NCBI GenBank assembly: GCA_051656905.1
Contig: JBOFJQ010000009.1
Coordinates: 61,606-125,605, forward strand
From: JAGNZR01 sp051656905
GTDB taxonomy: Bacteria > Fusobacteriota > Fusobacteriia > Fusobacteriales > Fusobacteriaceae
DNA: 64,000 nt
Direction of reading: 5' to 3'
Part shown: positions 44,280 through 53,219 of the stretch, one piece after another
Layout of the letters: the number at the start of each line of letters is the position of its first letter
How positions within the stretch are numbered: position 1 is the first letter of the stretch
The notes under the pieces: model-generated
What the model was told of the DNA's origin: nothing
Databases searched by the model: none
The model's input: the letters and a program-made list of their open reading frames with translations, nothing else
Translations under genes and position numbers: made by a program

Positions 44280-44966
44280 ATGATAAAAATTAAAGATTTA
44301 AATAAATATTACACTAATGGCGAGAATTCTCTCCACGCTCTAAAAAATGTTACCTTACATATAAAAGAAGGAGAATTTGTTGCTATTATGGGTAGTAGTG
44401 GTAGTGGAAAATCTACATTTATGAATATTATAGGTTGCCTAGATAAAGAGTTTCAAGGTAAGTATAGCTTAGATAATATTGAAATTTCATCTGTAAAAGA
44501 GAGTCAACTTTCCAGTATTAGAAATACAAAAATTGGATTTATTTTTCAAGCTTTTAATTTACTTCCAAATTTAACAGCACTAGAAAATGTTGAGCTTCCA
44601 TTAGTCTATGCTGGAATACCACACAAAGAAAGAAATTTAGTGGCTAAAGATATTTTAGAAAGAGTTGGCCTAGGTAATAGATTGGAACATAAACCTAATG
44701 AGCTTTCAGGAGGTCAAAAACAAAGAGTAGCAATTGCAAGGGCATTATCTAACAACCCTTCAATAATATTGGCTGATGAGCCTACTGGGAACTTAGACAG
44801 CAAATCAGAAGAAGAGATTATGAATCTTTTCTTAGAACTTAATAATCAAGGAAAAACTATAATAATTGTTAGCCATGAACCTGAGATAGCTAAGTATTGT
44901 AAGAGAATAGTGGTTTTCAAAGATGGAAATATCATAAGTGATGGTGAAAGTAAAAAAAATGGATAA
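44280..44966 (+). CDS. MacB-type ABC ATPase
   Basis: A 228-residue LolD/MacB-type ATPase: Walker A GSSGSGKST (about 38-46), GFIFQAFNLLPNLTALENVE around the Q-loop, signature LSGGQKQRVAIARALS and Walker B ILADEPTGNLDSKS. It energises the permease encoded next, which it overlaps by 8 bases. Confidence 0.93.
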   Translation: MIKIKDLNKYYTNGENSLHALKNVTLHIKEGEFVAIMGSSGSGKSTFMNIIGCLDKEFQGKYSLDNIEISSVKESQLSSIRNTKIGFIFQAFNLLPNLTALENVELPLVYAGIPHKERNLVAKDILERVGLGNRLEHKPNELSGGQKQRVAIARALSNNPSIILADEPTGNLDSKSEEEIMNLFLELNNQGKTIIIVSHEPEIAKYCKRIVVFKDGNIISDGESKKNG

Positions 44967-46185
44967 TTTAGAAATTGTTAAAGTCTCAATAAAAAACTTA
45001 AAAAGTAATAAGGTAAGATCTTTTCTTACCATGCTAGGAATAATAATTGGTATCTCCTCTGTTATAACTATGTCATCTATTGGTAAAGGTGGGCAACAGA
45101 GTATTACAGGTAATTTAAAAAACGGTGGTTACGGAAAATTTACTGTTTCTGTTAATAAAAATGATGAAAATTTTAGATGGAAATACCTGATTAATGAAGA
45201 AATTTTAGAAAAATTAAAAGAAAAGAGATTATTCAAAAATATAAGTCCCGACATAAGTTTGAAGATGACTACAAAAATAAAAGGAAGAAAAGAATTTCTT
45301 TTTACTGAAGTTTCAACTTCTGAATATGAAGAGATTCAGCCTTTAGATATAATTTCAGGAAGAAATTTTATCCCTTTAGATTATATAAGTGGAGAAAAAA
45401 ATGCTGTAATTGATAATGTTACTGCTACTCAACTTTTTGGAAAACCAGAAAATTCTATTGGGAAAACTCTTGAGGTCGTAAAAGATATAAAAGGAACTAG
45501 TAAAACATTTGTTGTTATCGGTGTTATGAAAAATCCTGTTGAAGAGTTAATTAAAGTTATGGGGGGGAAAAGGGTTCCTAGATATATGAGAATTCCTCTT
45601 AAAACCTATGAAAAAAACTATAAAGCAATAGGTGAAGGTTACTCAGGATTACTTGTAGAGTCAGAAAATCCTAATAATATTGCTAAAGATATGAAGTTAA
45701 TGACTGAATATTTAGAGAATATAACTGGAATAAAAGATTTATATGAAGTAAATATAAAAAATACAGGAACAGAGTCATTTGATAAAATTTTGACAACATT
45801 AAATATTTTTATAACTTTTGTAGCTGGTATCTCACTCTTTGTAGGTGGGATTGGAGTGATGAATATCATGCTCGTTAGTGTTATTGAAAGAACTAAAGAA
45901 ATTGGAATAAGAAAAGCTATTGGAGCTACTAATAAAGACATCCTAATACAGTTTTTAATTGAATCTATTATTTTGACTGGACTTGGAGGAATATCTGGAA
46001 TTATTATAGGTGTATTGCTGGGATATTCCCTTGGATATATTATAGGAATTTCCCCCATATTTACATTAACTTCAATTCTTGTCTCTCTAATTGTATCCAC
46101 AGCTATTGGAATTGTATTTGGAGTTGCACCTGCTAAAAAAGCTGCTCAACTTAATCCAATAGACGCTTTAAGAAGTGAAGGATAG
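44959..46185 (+). CDS. MacB-type ABC permease (FtsX family)
   Basis: About 408 residues: N-terminal helix (VRSFLTMLGIIIGISSVITM), a large periplasmic MacB domain (about 45-270) and three C-terminal helices with IGVMNIMLVSVIERTKEIGI and the family end APAKKAAQLNPIDALRSEG. With the preceding genes it forms a tripartite efflux or secretion pump for macrolides, peptides or lipids. The start is set at ATG 44959, overlapping the ATPase stop. A run of seven G (45561-45567) is notable in such AT-rich coding DNA. Confidence 0.92.
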   Translation: MDNLEIVKVSIKNLKSNKVRSFLTMLGIIIGISSVITMSSIGKGGQQSITGNLKNGGYGKFTVSVNKNDENFRWKYLINEEILEKLKEKRLFKNISPDISLKMTTKIKGRKEFLFTEVSTSEYEEIQPLDIISGRNFIPLDYISGEKNAVIDNVTATQLFGKPENSIGKTLEVVKDIKGTSKTFVVIGVMKNPVEELIKVMGGKRVPRYMRIPLKTYEKNYKAIGEGYSGLLVESENPNNIAKDMKLMTEYLENITGIKDLYEVNIKNTGTESFDKILTTLNIFITFVAGISLFVGGIGVMNIMLVSVIERTKEIGIRKAIGATNKDILIQFLIESIILTGLGGISGIIIGVLLGYSLGYIIGISPIFTLTSILVSLIVSTAIGIVFGVAPAKKAAQLNPIDALRSEG

Positions 46186-46207
46186 AGAATCTTTAAAAAA
46201 AATATAG

Positions 46208-46253
46208 TTGACAAGGAAACAAAAATAAATTATACTGATTTTGTATCCTAGGA
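46208..46253 (+). promoter_or_regulatory. marR promoter with a palindromic candidate operator
   Basis: TTGACA (46208-46213), 17-base spacer, TATACT (46231-46236). Directly downstream, TCCTAGGA (46246-46253) is a perfect palindrome inside the imperfect GTATCCTAGGAAAC, where a MarR dimer could bind and repress its own gene. Confidence 0.65.
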
Positions 46254-46276
46254 AACTATATTATAGAGGTGAGTAT

Positions 46277-46732
46277 ATGAAGAAAAGTATTATTGATAAT
46301 TTAAAAAATATTTATGAGAAAGAAGAGTTATTAGGAAAAATAGCCTTAAAAAGTGAATATAAAAACTATGGCATTTCAGAAATCCACTGTGTATCTTTTA
46401 TAGGAAAAATAGAAGAGCCTAATGTTACAAAAATATCAAAACATATGAATATGACAAAAGGAGCTATCAGCAAGATAATTAAAAAACTAATAAATAATAA
46501 TCTTATTTTAAATTATAAAAACCCCAATAATGATAAAGAAATATATTTTAAATTAACTGAATCTGGCAAAACACTATATAGTTATCATGAAATGAAACAT
46601 AAGGAATGGGAAGAAAGAAATGAAGTATTCTTTAAGGATATGAATATTGAAGAACAAAAAACAGTAGATAATTTTTTAAAAAAGTTTAATGCTTACTTAG
46701 ATGAAGTAATTAAACAAAAGGAGGAAAAATAA
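46277..46732 (+). CDS. MarR-family transcriptional regulator
   Basis: A 151-residue winged-helix protein. The recognition region is NVTKISKHMNMTKGAISKII (about 50-70) followed by the wing NPNNDKEIYFKLTESG. Start ATG 46277 follows AGAGGTGAGTAT; the frame is open a further 12 codons upstream across the palindrome and promoter-proximal region, which is not likely to be coding. It probably responds to small aromatic or acidic ligands and may govern the efflux operon upstream or the cyclase downstream. Confidence 0.88.
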   Translation: MKKSIIDNLKNIYEKEELLGKIALKSEYKNYGISEIHCVSFIGKIEEPNVTKISKHMNMTKGAISKIIKKLINNNLILNYKNPNNDKEIYFKLTESGKTLYSYHEMKHKEWEERNEVFFKDMNIEEQKTVDNFLKKFNAYLDEVIKQKEEK

Positions 46733-46733
46733 T

Positions 46734-47276
46734 ATGAATTTACATTTAAAAGAATTTAATATACCAGAAGAAATTTTAAAGTGGGGCGACTCACAACCAG
46801 CACATCAAAGACAGCATATAGGAACTCATATTGACTGTTACAATTTATCTAATATAGAGTTACCATTACAAATAGACGTTAAAATTATTGATGTTAGAAA
46901 CTTAAAGATAATCCACAGCAATGTATTAGAAAACTTACAAATTAAAGAAGGGTCTTTTGTTATATTTAGAACTGGTTATTTAGAAGATTATGGATACGGA
47001 AGTGCAAAATATTTTGATACTAAAACATCTCCGTATTTAACACAGGAACTTGTAGATAAGCTCTTAGATATTAAAGTAAAACTAATAGGTATAGATTTAA
47101 CAGGAATACAACATGGAAAAGATCATGTTAAAATAGATAAATATGTTGAAGAAAATGGAGCATACGTTGTTGAAAACATATGTAACTTAGACAAGGTAAA
47201 TAGCGAATTCAAAGCAACTTTAAAATGGCTTCAATTAGAAGGAGCTACAGCCATAAGGTGTGAAATTAATGTTTAA
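46734..47276 (+). CDS. Cyclase family protein (kynurenine formamidase-like)
   Basis: A 180-residue metal-dependent hydrolase of the cyclase/formamidase family. The motif HIGTHIDCYN (about residues 24-33) matches the metal-binding HxGTHxD signature, and IGIDLTGIQHGKDHVKID carries later His and Asp residues. Substrates in the family include N-formylkynurenine and other amides or lactones; here it is unknown. It begins one base after the marR stop, so the two are co-transcribed. Confidence 0.85.
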   Translation: MNLHLKEFNIPEEILKWGDSQPAHQRQHIGTHIDCYNLSNIELPLQIDVKIIDVRNLKIIHSNVLENLQIKEGSFVIFRTGYLEDYGYGSAKYFDTKTSPYLTQELVDKLLDIKVKLIGIDLTGIQHGKDHVKIDKYVEENGAYVVENICNLDKVNSEFKATLKWLQLEGATAIRCEINV

Positions 47277-47283
47277 AAAATAA

Positions 47284-47315
47284 AATACCCCTCTACTCGA
47301 GAGTAGGGGGGTATT
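47284..47315. terminator. Bidirectional terminator
   Basis: AATACCCCTCTACTC (47284-47298) pairs with GAGTAGGGGGGTATT (47301-47315) with one wobble. It sits between convergent genes. Confidence 0.85.
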
Positions 47316-47347
47316 AATATGCTTTATTCTTTTCTTATTTTATAATA

Positions 47348-48640
47348 TTAAACTAATAAACTTAATAGTGATAAAACTCCAATTACACATAAAGTAAAGT
47401 TGATTTTCTTGAAATCTCCTAATAAAATATGAATTATTATGTAAGATAAAAATCCTAAAGACATTCCTGAACTGATACTATATGTTAAAGGCATCATAAT
47501 TATTGTTATGAAAGCAGGGAATAAAGTTCTAAAATCTGTAATATCTAGCTCATAAATTCCTTTAAACATGTACACTCCTACTATTATAAGTGCTGGAGCT
47601 GTTACGAATGCTGGAACAACTGCTATTACTGGAGTAAAGAATAATGCCGATGCAAATAACAGTGCTGTTACTACTGATGCTAAACCTGTTCTTGCTCCTG
47701 CTGCTACTCCTGAAGCTGACTCTAAGAATGTTGTTACTGTACTTGTTCCAAGAACTGCTCCTATTATAGTAGACAATACATCTGCATATAACATTTTTCC
47801 TAGCCCTTGTACCTTTCCATCTTTATCAGTTAATCCTACTGCTTTAGAACAAGAAATTAATGTTCCTAATGAGTCAAAAAGATCAACAAACATAAATGAA
47901 AATATTGGTCCTATTAAAGAGAATTTAAATGCTGATAATATATCTAATTTAAATGCTATTGGAGCAATTGAAGGTGGTAATGATACAACTTGATCTGGTA
48001 AAACTATATTTCCAGTCATCATTCCTATAATTGTAGAAACTGTCATACCAAGAAGAAGTCCCCCTCTTATTTTTTTTGTTTTTAATGTTAGAGCAACAAA
48101 TAGTCCTACTAATCCTATCATTACTTGTGGTGTAAATTTACCAAGAGATACAATTGTTGCTGGATTAGGTTGTACTAGTCCTAGTGATTTAAGTCCTATA
48201 AACGCTATAAATAACCCTATTCCTCCGTTAACTGCAACTTTTAAGCATAAAGGTATTGCATGTGCGATTCTTTCTCTGATACCACCAAATGCTAATACTA
48301 AAAATACAAATCCTGATAAAAAAACTACTCCTAAAGCAGTTTCCCAAGGAACTCCTCTACCCATAACTAACGAATAAGTAAAAAATGCATTAAGTCCCAT
48401 TCCTGGTGCTAGTGCAAAAGGGGCATTAGCAATAAATGCCGACAATAAAGTTCCAATTACTGCTGATATTACTGTAACTGATATTAAGGCTCCTTTGTCC
48501 ATCCCTGATTCTGATAAAATCATTGGATTTACAAAAATTACATAAGACATCGTTAAGAATGTAGTAACTCCACCTATTACTTCTGATTTAATAGTACTTC
48601 CTCTTTCCTCTACTTTGAAAAACTTACTTAAAGCGTTCAT
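47348..48640 (-). CDS. pbuG: Purine permease, AzgA/PbuG-like (guanine/hypoxanthine/adenine)
   Basis: A 430-residue member of the AzgA-like branch of nucleobase:cation symporters. The sequence FFKVEERGSTIKSEVIGGVT near the start, NPMILSESGMDKGALISVTV, the NAPFALAPGMGLNAFFTYS segment and FMFVDLFDSLGTLISCSKAV are family hallmarks. A guanine-class riboswitch with terminator precedes it, supporting uptake of guanine or hypoxanthine and repression when purines are plentiful. ATG is preceded by AGGAGGATTA. Confidence 0.93.
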   Translation of the reverse strand: MNALSKFFKVEERGSTIKSEVIGGVTTFLTMSYVIFVNPMILSESGMDKGALISVTVISAVIGTLLSAFIANAPFALAPGMGLNAFFTYSLVMGRGVPWETALGVVFLSGFVFLVLAFGGIRERIAHAIPLCLKVAVNGGIGLFIAFIGLKSLGLVQPNPATIVSLGKFTPQVMIGLVGLFVALTLKTKKIRGGLLLGMTVSTIIGMMTGNIVLPDQVVSLPPSIAPIAFKLDILSAFKFSLIGPIFSFMFVDLFDSLGTLISCSKAVGLTDKDGKVQGLGKMLYADVLSTIIGAVLGTSTVTTFLESASGVAAGARTGLASVVTALLFASALFFTPVIAVVPAFVTAPALIIVGVYMFKGIYELDITDFRTLFPAFITIIMMPLTYSISSGMSLGFLSYIIIHILLGDFKKINFTLCVIGVLSLLSLLV

Positions 48641-48723
48641 TAATCCTCCTGATATATTAAATATTAAACTATAAACATTTTAAATTATATACTCCCCTTA
48701 AAACTTATAAGTTAAAAAATAAA

Positions 48724-48770
48724 AAAGGCTATTTTTCTAACCTAAAAGATAAGGAAGAAAAATAGCCTTT
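48724..48770 (-). terminator. Riboswitch-linked terminator upstream of pbuG
   Basis: Arms AAAGGCTATTTTTC (48724-48737) and GAAAAATAGCCTTT (48757-48770). On the minus strand the hairpin is followed by TTTTTATTTTTT. It is the expression platform of the purine riboswitch located about 70 bases upstream. Confidence 0.9.
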
Positions 48771-48840
48771 AATTGTCCAACAAATATAATATAAGTAATG
48801 CTCTTTCTTCTATTATCATTGCCAATATTGGATATATCTT

Positions 48841-48907
48841 CACTCATAGCAGCATATTTCAAGGTATGCCGTAGAAACTCCTAACCATATTATAGGGATA
48901 TACGAGT
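48841..48907 (-). promoter_or_regulatory. Guanine-class purine riboswitch aptamer
   Basis: On the minus strand P1 is ACTCGTA with TATGAGT. P2 is CCTA/TAGG with the loop TAATATGGT, the joining segment GAGTTTCTAC is the conserved core, and P3 is GCATA/TATGC with loop CCTTGAA. The base just before the 3' P1 strand (GCTGC-TATGAG) is C, the specificity position for guanine/hypoxanthine; adenine aptamers have U. The 387-base gap between modA and pbuG thus holds the aptamer, terminator and little else. Confidence 0.92.
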
Positions 48908-49027
48908 AATAATTTTAATTTATCGTAACATATTTTTTTAAATTTTTCAATATTTTTTGTTCACAATCCATATTATTATATTTTCATTTTAAAACACTTT
49001 TATATTTCAAGCACTATTTCAATGTTC

Positions 49028-49774
49028 TTATTTCACTATTTCTATTTTATATCCTGCATCTTCAAATATTTTTTTTGCTATTTCTGAATTAAAGAAGCTA
49101 TAGAATTTTTTTACTTCATTGCTATCTTTTCCAAGTAATATACCTGAACTGTATTCTATATTTGTGTATTTTGTAGGGTCTATTTCTGATACTACAAATT
49201 TTTTCTTTAATTTTGCAAGTTCTGTTTTATATATAATTGCATACTCTACTTCTCCTAAATCAAAATAATTAGTAACTGCTCTAACCTCTTTTCCATAAAC
49301 TATATTATCTTTAAGTTTTTCTGCGTAACCTTCTGCATTTATATATTCCATAGCATATCTACCAACTGGAACTGTTTTGGGATCACCTATTGCTATCTTT
49401 TCATTTTTTATTTCAGATAGACTCTTTATCCCCTTATCTCCAACAAATACTAGTGTGTTAGATATATTTATATTTAACTTTTCATTTGAAACTAGATTTT
49501 TTTTCTTTAATATATCGTAGTTTTCTTTATCAGCAAAAAATACAACATCTACCTCTGCACCATTTTCAATTTGCTTTCTAAGTGTTCCTGAACCACCATA
49601 ATTCCCTATAATTTCTACTTTATTCTCTTTTGAATACTCAGCTATTATTTTTTTTATAACTGGCTCTAAACTTGCTGCTGCACTTATACTGATCTCCTTA
49701 TCCTTTGCAAAACTTGAACCAAAAATTACTACTGAACAAATAACATACTTTAAAATTTTAGATAATCTTTTCAT
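49028..49774 (-). CDS. modA: Molybdate-binding periplasmic protein ModA
   Basis: A 248-residue precursor with signal peptide about 1-23 and the ModA pattern: ISISAAASLEPVIKKIIAEY, NYGGSGTLRKQIENGAEVDV, AIGDPKTVPVGRYAMEYINA and the late VTNYFDLGEVEYAIIYKTEL. It captures molybdate or tungstate in the periplasm for the ModB permease encoded immediately upstream. It supplies metal for the hydroxylase cluster of the same strand. Confidence 0.94.
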   Translation of the reverse strand: MKRLSKILKYVICSVVIFGSSFAKDKEISISAAASLEPVIKKIIAEYSKENKVEIIGNYGGSGTLRKQIENGAEVDVVFFADKENYDILKKKNLVSNEKLNINISNTLVFVGDKGIKSLSEIKNEKIAIGDPKTVPVGRYAMEYINAEGYAEKLKDNIVYGKEVRAVTNYFDLGEVEYAIIYKTELAKLKKKFVVSEIDPTKYTNIEYSSGILLGKDSNEVKKFYSFFNSEIAKKIFEDAGYKIEIVK

Positions 49775-49790
49775 AATTTCTTCCCCCGGT

Positions 49791-50444
49791 TTAATTTTCT
49801 CTATTTAAAAAATAATTGTAAATAATAATTGAGAATAGACTTACACCAACAATTATTAGCATCAGCATGTTTGCATCAGAATACTCTCCTGTTTCCACTG
49901 CTGAATATAGAGCCATAGGAATTGTTTGAGTCTTTTTAGGTATATTTCCAGAAACCATAATCATCGCTCCAAACTCTCCAAAACCTCTCCCAAAAGCTAG
50001 TATAATTCCTGTATATATATAGTTTTTTATTATAGGTAGTTCCACATAGAACAACCTTTGAATTCTTGTTGCTCCTAACTCTTTTGACGCTTCTATTAAT
50101 GATTTATCAATTGAAAAAAATCCAGTTTTTATACTCTTGTAAATTATCGGAAACATAACTATAAATGTTGTTATTACTCCTGCGCCCCAAGTAAATATTA
50201 TTCTTGATTGAAAAAATTCAAATAATAATTTCCCTATTACTCCTTGCTTTCCAAAAATAACAAGAATTGCATATCCAACTGCAGATGGGGGGAAAAATAT
50301 TGGCAACATTGTTACCCATTCTACTATTTTTTCAACTTTCCCATGCTTATTAGACACATGCCATGCTAGCAACAGTGATGAAACTAGTGCTAATAATAAT
50401 GCTGAAAAAACTACTTTCATTGATATTAATAATGGCCAAATCAT
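49791..50444 (-). CDS. modB: Molybdate ABC permease ModB
   Basis: A 217-residue five-helix permease. FPPSAVGYAILVIFGKQGVI and the EAA coupling motif EASKELGATRIQRLFYVELP, then AFGRGFGEFGAMIMVSGNIP identify ModB. The start is set at ATG 50444 behind GGTGAGGGAAGCAAA; an upstream in-frame TTG would add a Lys-rich stub. The gene encoding the ModC ATPase is not next to it. Confidence 0.92.
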   Translation of the reverse strand: MIWPLLISMKVVFSALLLALVSSLLLAWHVSNKHGKVEKIVEWVTMLPIFFPPSAVGYAILVIFGKQGVIGKLLFEFFQSRIIFTWGAGVITTFIVMFPIIYKSIKTGFFSIDKSLIEASKELGATRIQRLFYVELPIIKNYIYTGIILAFGRGFGEFGAMIMVSGNIPKKTQTIPMALYSAVETGEYSDANMLMLIIVGVSLFSIIIYNYFLNREN

Positions 50445-50485
50445 TTTGCTTCCCTCACCTTTCATTTTTTTCTTTTCTTTCAAGT

Positions 50486-51898
50486 TTATTTTTCTAAGTA
50501 TTTCAAATCCTCTTGAGTATCTATATCTATAAATTCATAAAGGTCTGTACAATTGAGTTTTGCTATATCTTCTTCTAATTTAATTACAGATTTTCCACCC
50601 TTATCACCTTTTATAATCAAAAGAGACTCTTTATATTTATCAGGAAAAATTACTGGAGAAAAACTATTATTTTCTATATAAGGGATTACAACTTTTTCAA
50701 AATTTTCAACTTTTAAACTCTCTTTTATTAAATTTAAAATCGTTTCCTCTTTTAAAAAAGGTTGATCTCCTGTAAAAAACATATACTTTTTTTTATCTTG
50801 ATTACTTAATTTACTATTATTTAATGATTCTACCCCTAATTTTATAGAGTAGCTTTGACCATTTTGTGGTTCTTCATTTTTTATCTTTATAAAATCACTA
50901 TATTTTTTATCTTCTAATACTTTTATTTTATCAGGTGTTGTAACTAAAACTTTTTGATAAAAATGTATATTAGTTAATTTATTTAGAAGATGTTCCATCA
51001 AATACTTTCCTTCATAAAGTATTAAAAGTTTATCTTTTCCCATTCTTCTAGAAAATCCTGACAGTAAACTTATAGCATTAACTTTTTCATAGATATAAAG
51101 CTCATTTTTAAGAATACTTCCAAAAGTTATTTTAACAGTGTTATCAACAGTATTACACAATTCCTGATTTTGTGCAAATTTATTTCCTAAATATAAACAT
51201 TGATTAATTCTTTCTAAAGTTTCTATACCATTAATAAAGATATATTTTTTTATTTTAGAATTAGATATAGTATTATAATTAATATTACATTTTTCTAGTG
51301 AAGCTATTTTAAAAAACTCATTTTTAAATAAATATTCCTCTATTAATTCCAAGGTAACTATATCATTTTCATTTTTATTAAACTTTTCACAAAACAACTC
51401 TTTTCTGTGAACAGAATCTTTAATAAAAGTTCCTAAGGCATCTAAATTAGTAATTCCTATAATCTTTGTAGCATATTCAGGTGTCACAGGTTCACTCTCA
51501 TTCCAAGCTTTCAAAGGTTTTCTTGCAGAACCATCAGATTCTATAAGTATATAATCATATTTTCCCAAGTAATTTTTTAAAACTTTCTGAGAAACACCAA
51601 CTAATTTCCCGTTTTCTTTATCTATAAAACTACCTAAAATATCAATATTTCTATTTTTACCCTTTAAATAAGTTTCATTACACCCTTCACTTTCTTTTGA
51701 GTTTATAATTAAAGTTTCATACTGCTCCTCTACAGGAGTATATATTTTAGTTGTTGTCGCTATAAGTACTTTAGCGTTTTGAGATAACTCCTCTGCTATC
51801 TTAAAAATTAGAGAAGTCTTTCCTCCACTACCTGTAAAAGAGATTATATCCCCTTTCTCTATATCAAACCCCTTAGAAAACTTTATATTATTATACAT
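50486..51898 (-). CDS. YqeC-MocA fusion: selenium-dependent hydroxylase accessory protein with molybdopterin nucleotidyltransferase domain
   Basis: A 470-residue two-domain protein. Residues about 1-240 match YqeC: P-loop-like SFTGSGGKTSLIFKIAEEL, LIATTTKIYTP and LIESDGSARKPLKAWNESEP. Residues about 268-470 form a MobA/MocA-like transferase: LLSGFSRRMGKDKLLILYEG, FFTGDQPFLKEETI and SPVIFPDKY. MocA makes the cytosine dinucleotide form of the molybdenum cofactor used by hydroxylases; YqeC is linked genomically to labile-selenium enzymes. These are often separate genes. Its start overlaps the yqeB end by 8 bases. Confidence 0.88.
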   Translation of the reverse strand: MYNNIKFSKGFDIEKGDIISFTGSGGKTSLIFKIAEELSQNAKVLIATTTKIYTPVEEQYETLIINSKESEGCNETYLKGKNRNIDILGSFIDKENGKLVGVSQKVLKNYLGKYDYILIESDGSARKPLKAWNESEPVTPEYATKIIGITNLDALGTFIKDSVHRKELFCEKFNKNENDIVTLELIEEYLFKNEFFKIASLEKCNINYNTISNSKIKKYIFINGIETLERINQCLYLGNKFAQNQELCNTVDNTVKITFGSILKNELYIYEKVNAISLLSGFSRRMGKDKLLILYEGKYLMEHLLNKLTNIHFYQKVLVTTPDKIKVLEDKKYSDFIKIKNEEPQNGQSYSIKLGVESLNNSKLSNQDKKKYMFFTGDQPFLKEETILNLIKESLKVENFEKVVIPYIENNSFSPVIFPDKYKESLLIIKGDKGGKSVIKLEEDIAKLNCTDLYEFIDIDTQEDLKYLEK

Positions 51899-52742
51899 TT
51901 TTCTTAGTCCTCATATATAGAAAAGCCTCTAAAGCTCCCCCTCCAAGGCTTCTTGCCTTGTCAGATATTGTAAAACAATTCTTGAATTCCTCTTTTCTTG
52001 GATCAATGTCACATATTTTTAGTCCTTTTTTCACATAAAGACCCTCTGTTATCATTCCTCTTATTAATCCTGGAATCGTAGCAACTACTTCTACATCACC
52101 AACTGTGGCAATTATCTGATTTTTTTCTACTATTTCACCAATATCTCTTACTATTTTTAAAATTCCATCAGCAGGAGAGTGCATAACTCTAAGTTCTGCT
52201 TCCCCACCAATTAATCCTGGAACTCCTGTATTTGGAACTGCTTCTCCTTGAAATATTAACTTAGCTAAATCATGACCTCTCATAGTTTCTACAACTACAT
52301 CAACATCTTTACCTGCATAAAATCCAGGACCTAAAGCTATTGTAATTGGAGCTAAGTCTATTTTCATTCCTAAGTTTCTTTTAGCTATTATTGCATCAAT
52401 AACCGCTATCACTTTATATTCTAAACTATATTGAGCTTTTATAGCATCTAAGATCTCCATATTTTCATCTACTATTACAGGAATTTTATTTTCATTAAAA
52501 CACTTTTCTAAATCAGCAAAAACTTCTGTTCTTTGCTCTTTTAAATTTCCTATATATTTTGAAGTTGAGTCTTCTAGAGTTACTTCACCTTCATAAATAG
52601 CTGCACCATAGCACACTTTTCTTCTTATAAAATTTGGTTTTTCTATCTCTAAAACTATTAAATTAAATCCTGATCTATGAAATTTTTGAATTACTCCTGA
52701 AGCTAAGTCTCCTCCACCTCTAATTACAATTAACTCTTTCAT
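51891..52742 (-). CDS. yqeB: YqeB, selenium-dependent molybdenum hydroxylase maturation protein
   Basis: A 283-residue protein with an N-terminal Rossmann-like IVIRGGGDLASGVIQKFHRS and later ITIALGPGFYAGKDVDVVVE and a lipoyl-like ADGILKIVRDIGEIVEKNQI segment. This is the YqeB family, found with Se-dependent molybdenum hydroxylases and thought to act in inserting the labile selenium or maturing the cofactor. Start ATG 52742 follows GAGAGGTTGCTA. Confidence 0.88.
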   Translation of the reverse strand: MKELIVIRGGGDLASGVIQKFHRSGFNLIVLEIEKPNFIRRKVCYGAAIYEGEVTLEDSTSKYIGNLKEQRTEVFADLEKCFNENKIPVIVDENMEILDAIKAQYSLEYKVIAVIDAIIAKRNLGMKIDLAPITIALGPGFYAGKDVDVVVETMRGHDLAKLIFQGEAVPNTGVPGLIGGEAELRVMHSPADGILKIVRDIGEIVEKNQIIATVGDVEVVATIPGLIRGMITEGLYVKKGLKICDIDPRKEEFKNCFTISDKARSLGGGALEAFLYMRTKKNV

Positions 52743-52755
52743 TAGCAACCTCTCA

Positions 52756-53193
52756 CTAGTCTATTATTTTTATTTCATCCCCAACTTTTACTACTCCATT
52801 TTTTATTACTTTAGTGAAGATACCCTCTCTTGGCATTACACAATCTCCAACCGTTGCTTTTATTGCACATCCACCATTATGACACTCTTTTCCTATTTGA
52901 GTAACCTCTTGAACAGACTCACCAATTTGTAATTTTGTTCCAACTGGTAATGAACATAAATCTATTCCAGATGTTGTTATATTTTCTGCAAATATACCAT
53001 TTTTAAGGTCTATTCCTCTTCCTCTGATTTTATCCACACTCTCTATAGCTAAAAGAGATACTTGTCTATGCCACTCTCCAGCATGTGCATCTGTTTCAAT
53101 TCCATGATTAACAACAAAATTTGCCTCTTGAACTGGATCCTTTATTACACCTTTTTTTGTACTTATATTTATAGAAACTACTTTCCCGCTCAT
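52756..53193 (-). CDS. MOSC-domain protein
   Basis: A 145-residue MOSC-domain protein: VNHGIETDAHAGEWHRQVSL and the conserved Cys segment IGKECHNGGCAIKATVGDCV. MOSC domains bind or carry sulfur or the molybdenum cofactor. Stand-alone MOSC proteins are common in molybdenum-cofactor clusters. It lies between moaC and yqeB, both within 30 bases. Confidence 0.9.
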   Translation of the reverse strand: MSGKVVSINISTKKGVIKDPVQEANFVVNHGIETDAHAGEWHRQVSLLAIESVDKIRGRGIDLKNGIFAENITTSGIDLCSLPVGTKLQIGESVQEVTQIGKECHNGGCAIKATVGDCVMPREGIFTKVIKNGVVKVGDEIKIID

Positions 53194-53219
53194 TATATTT
53201 TACCTCTCATTTTTTTATT

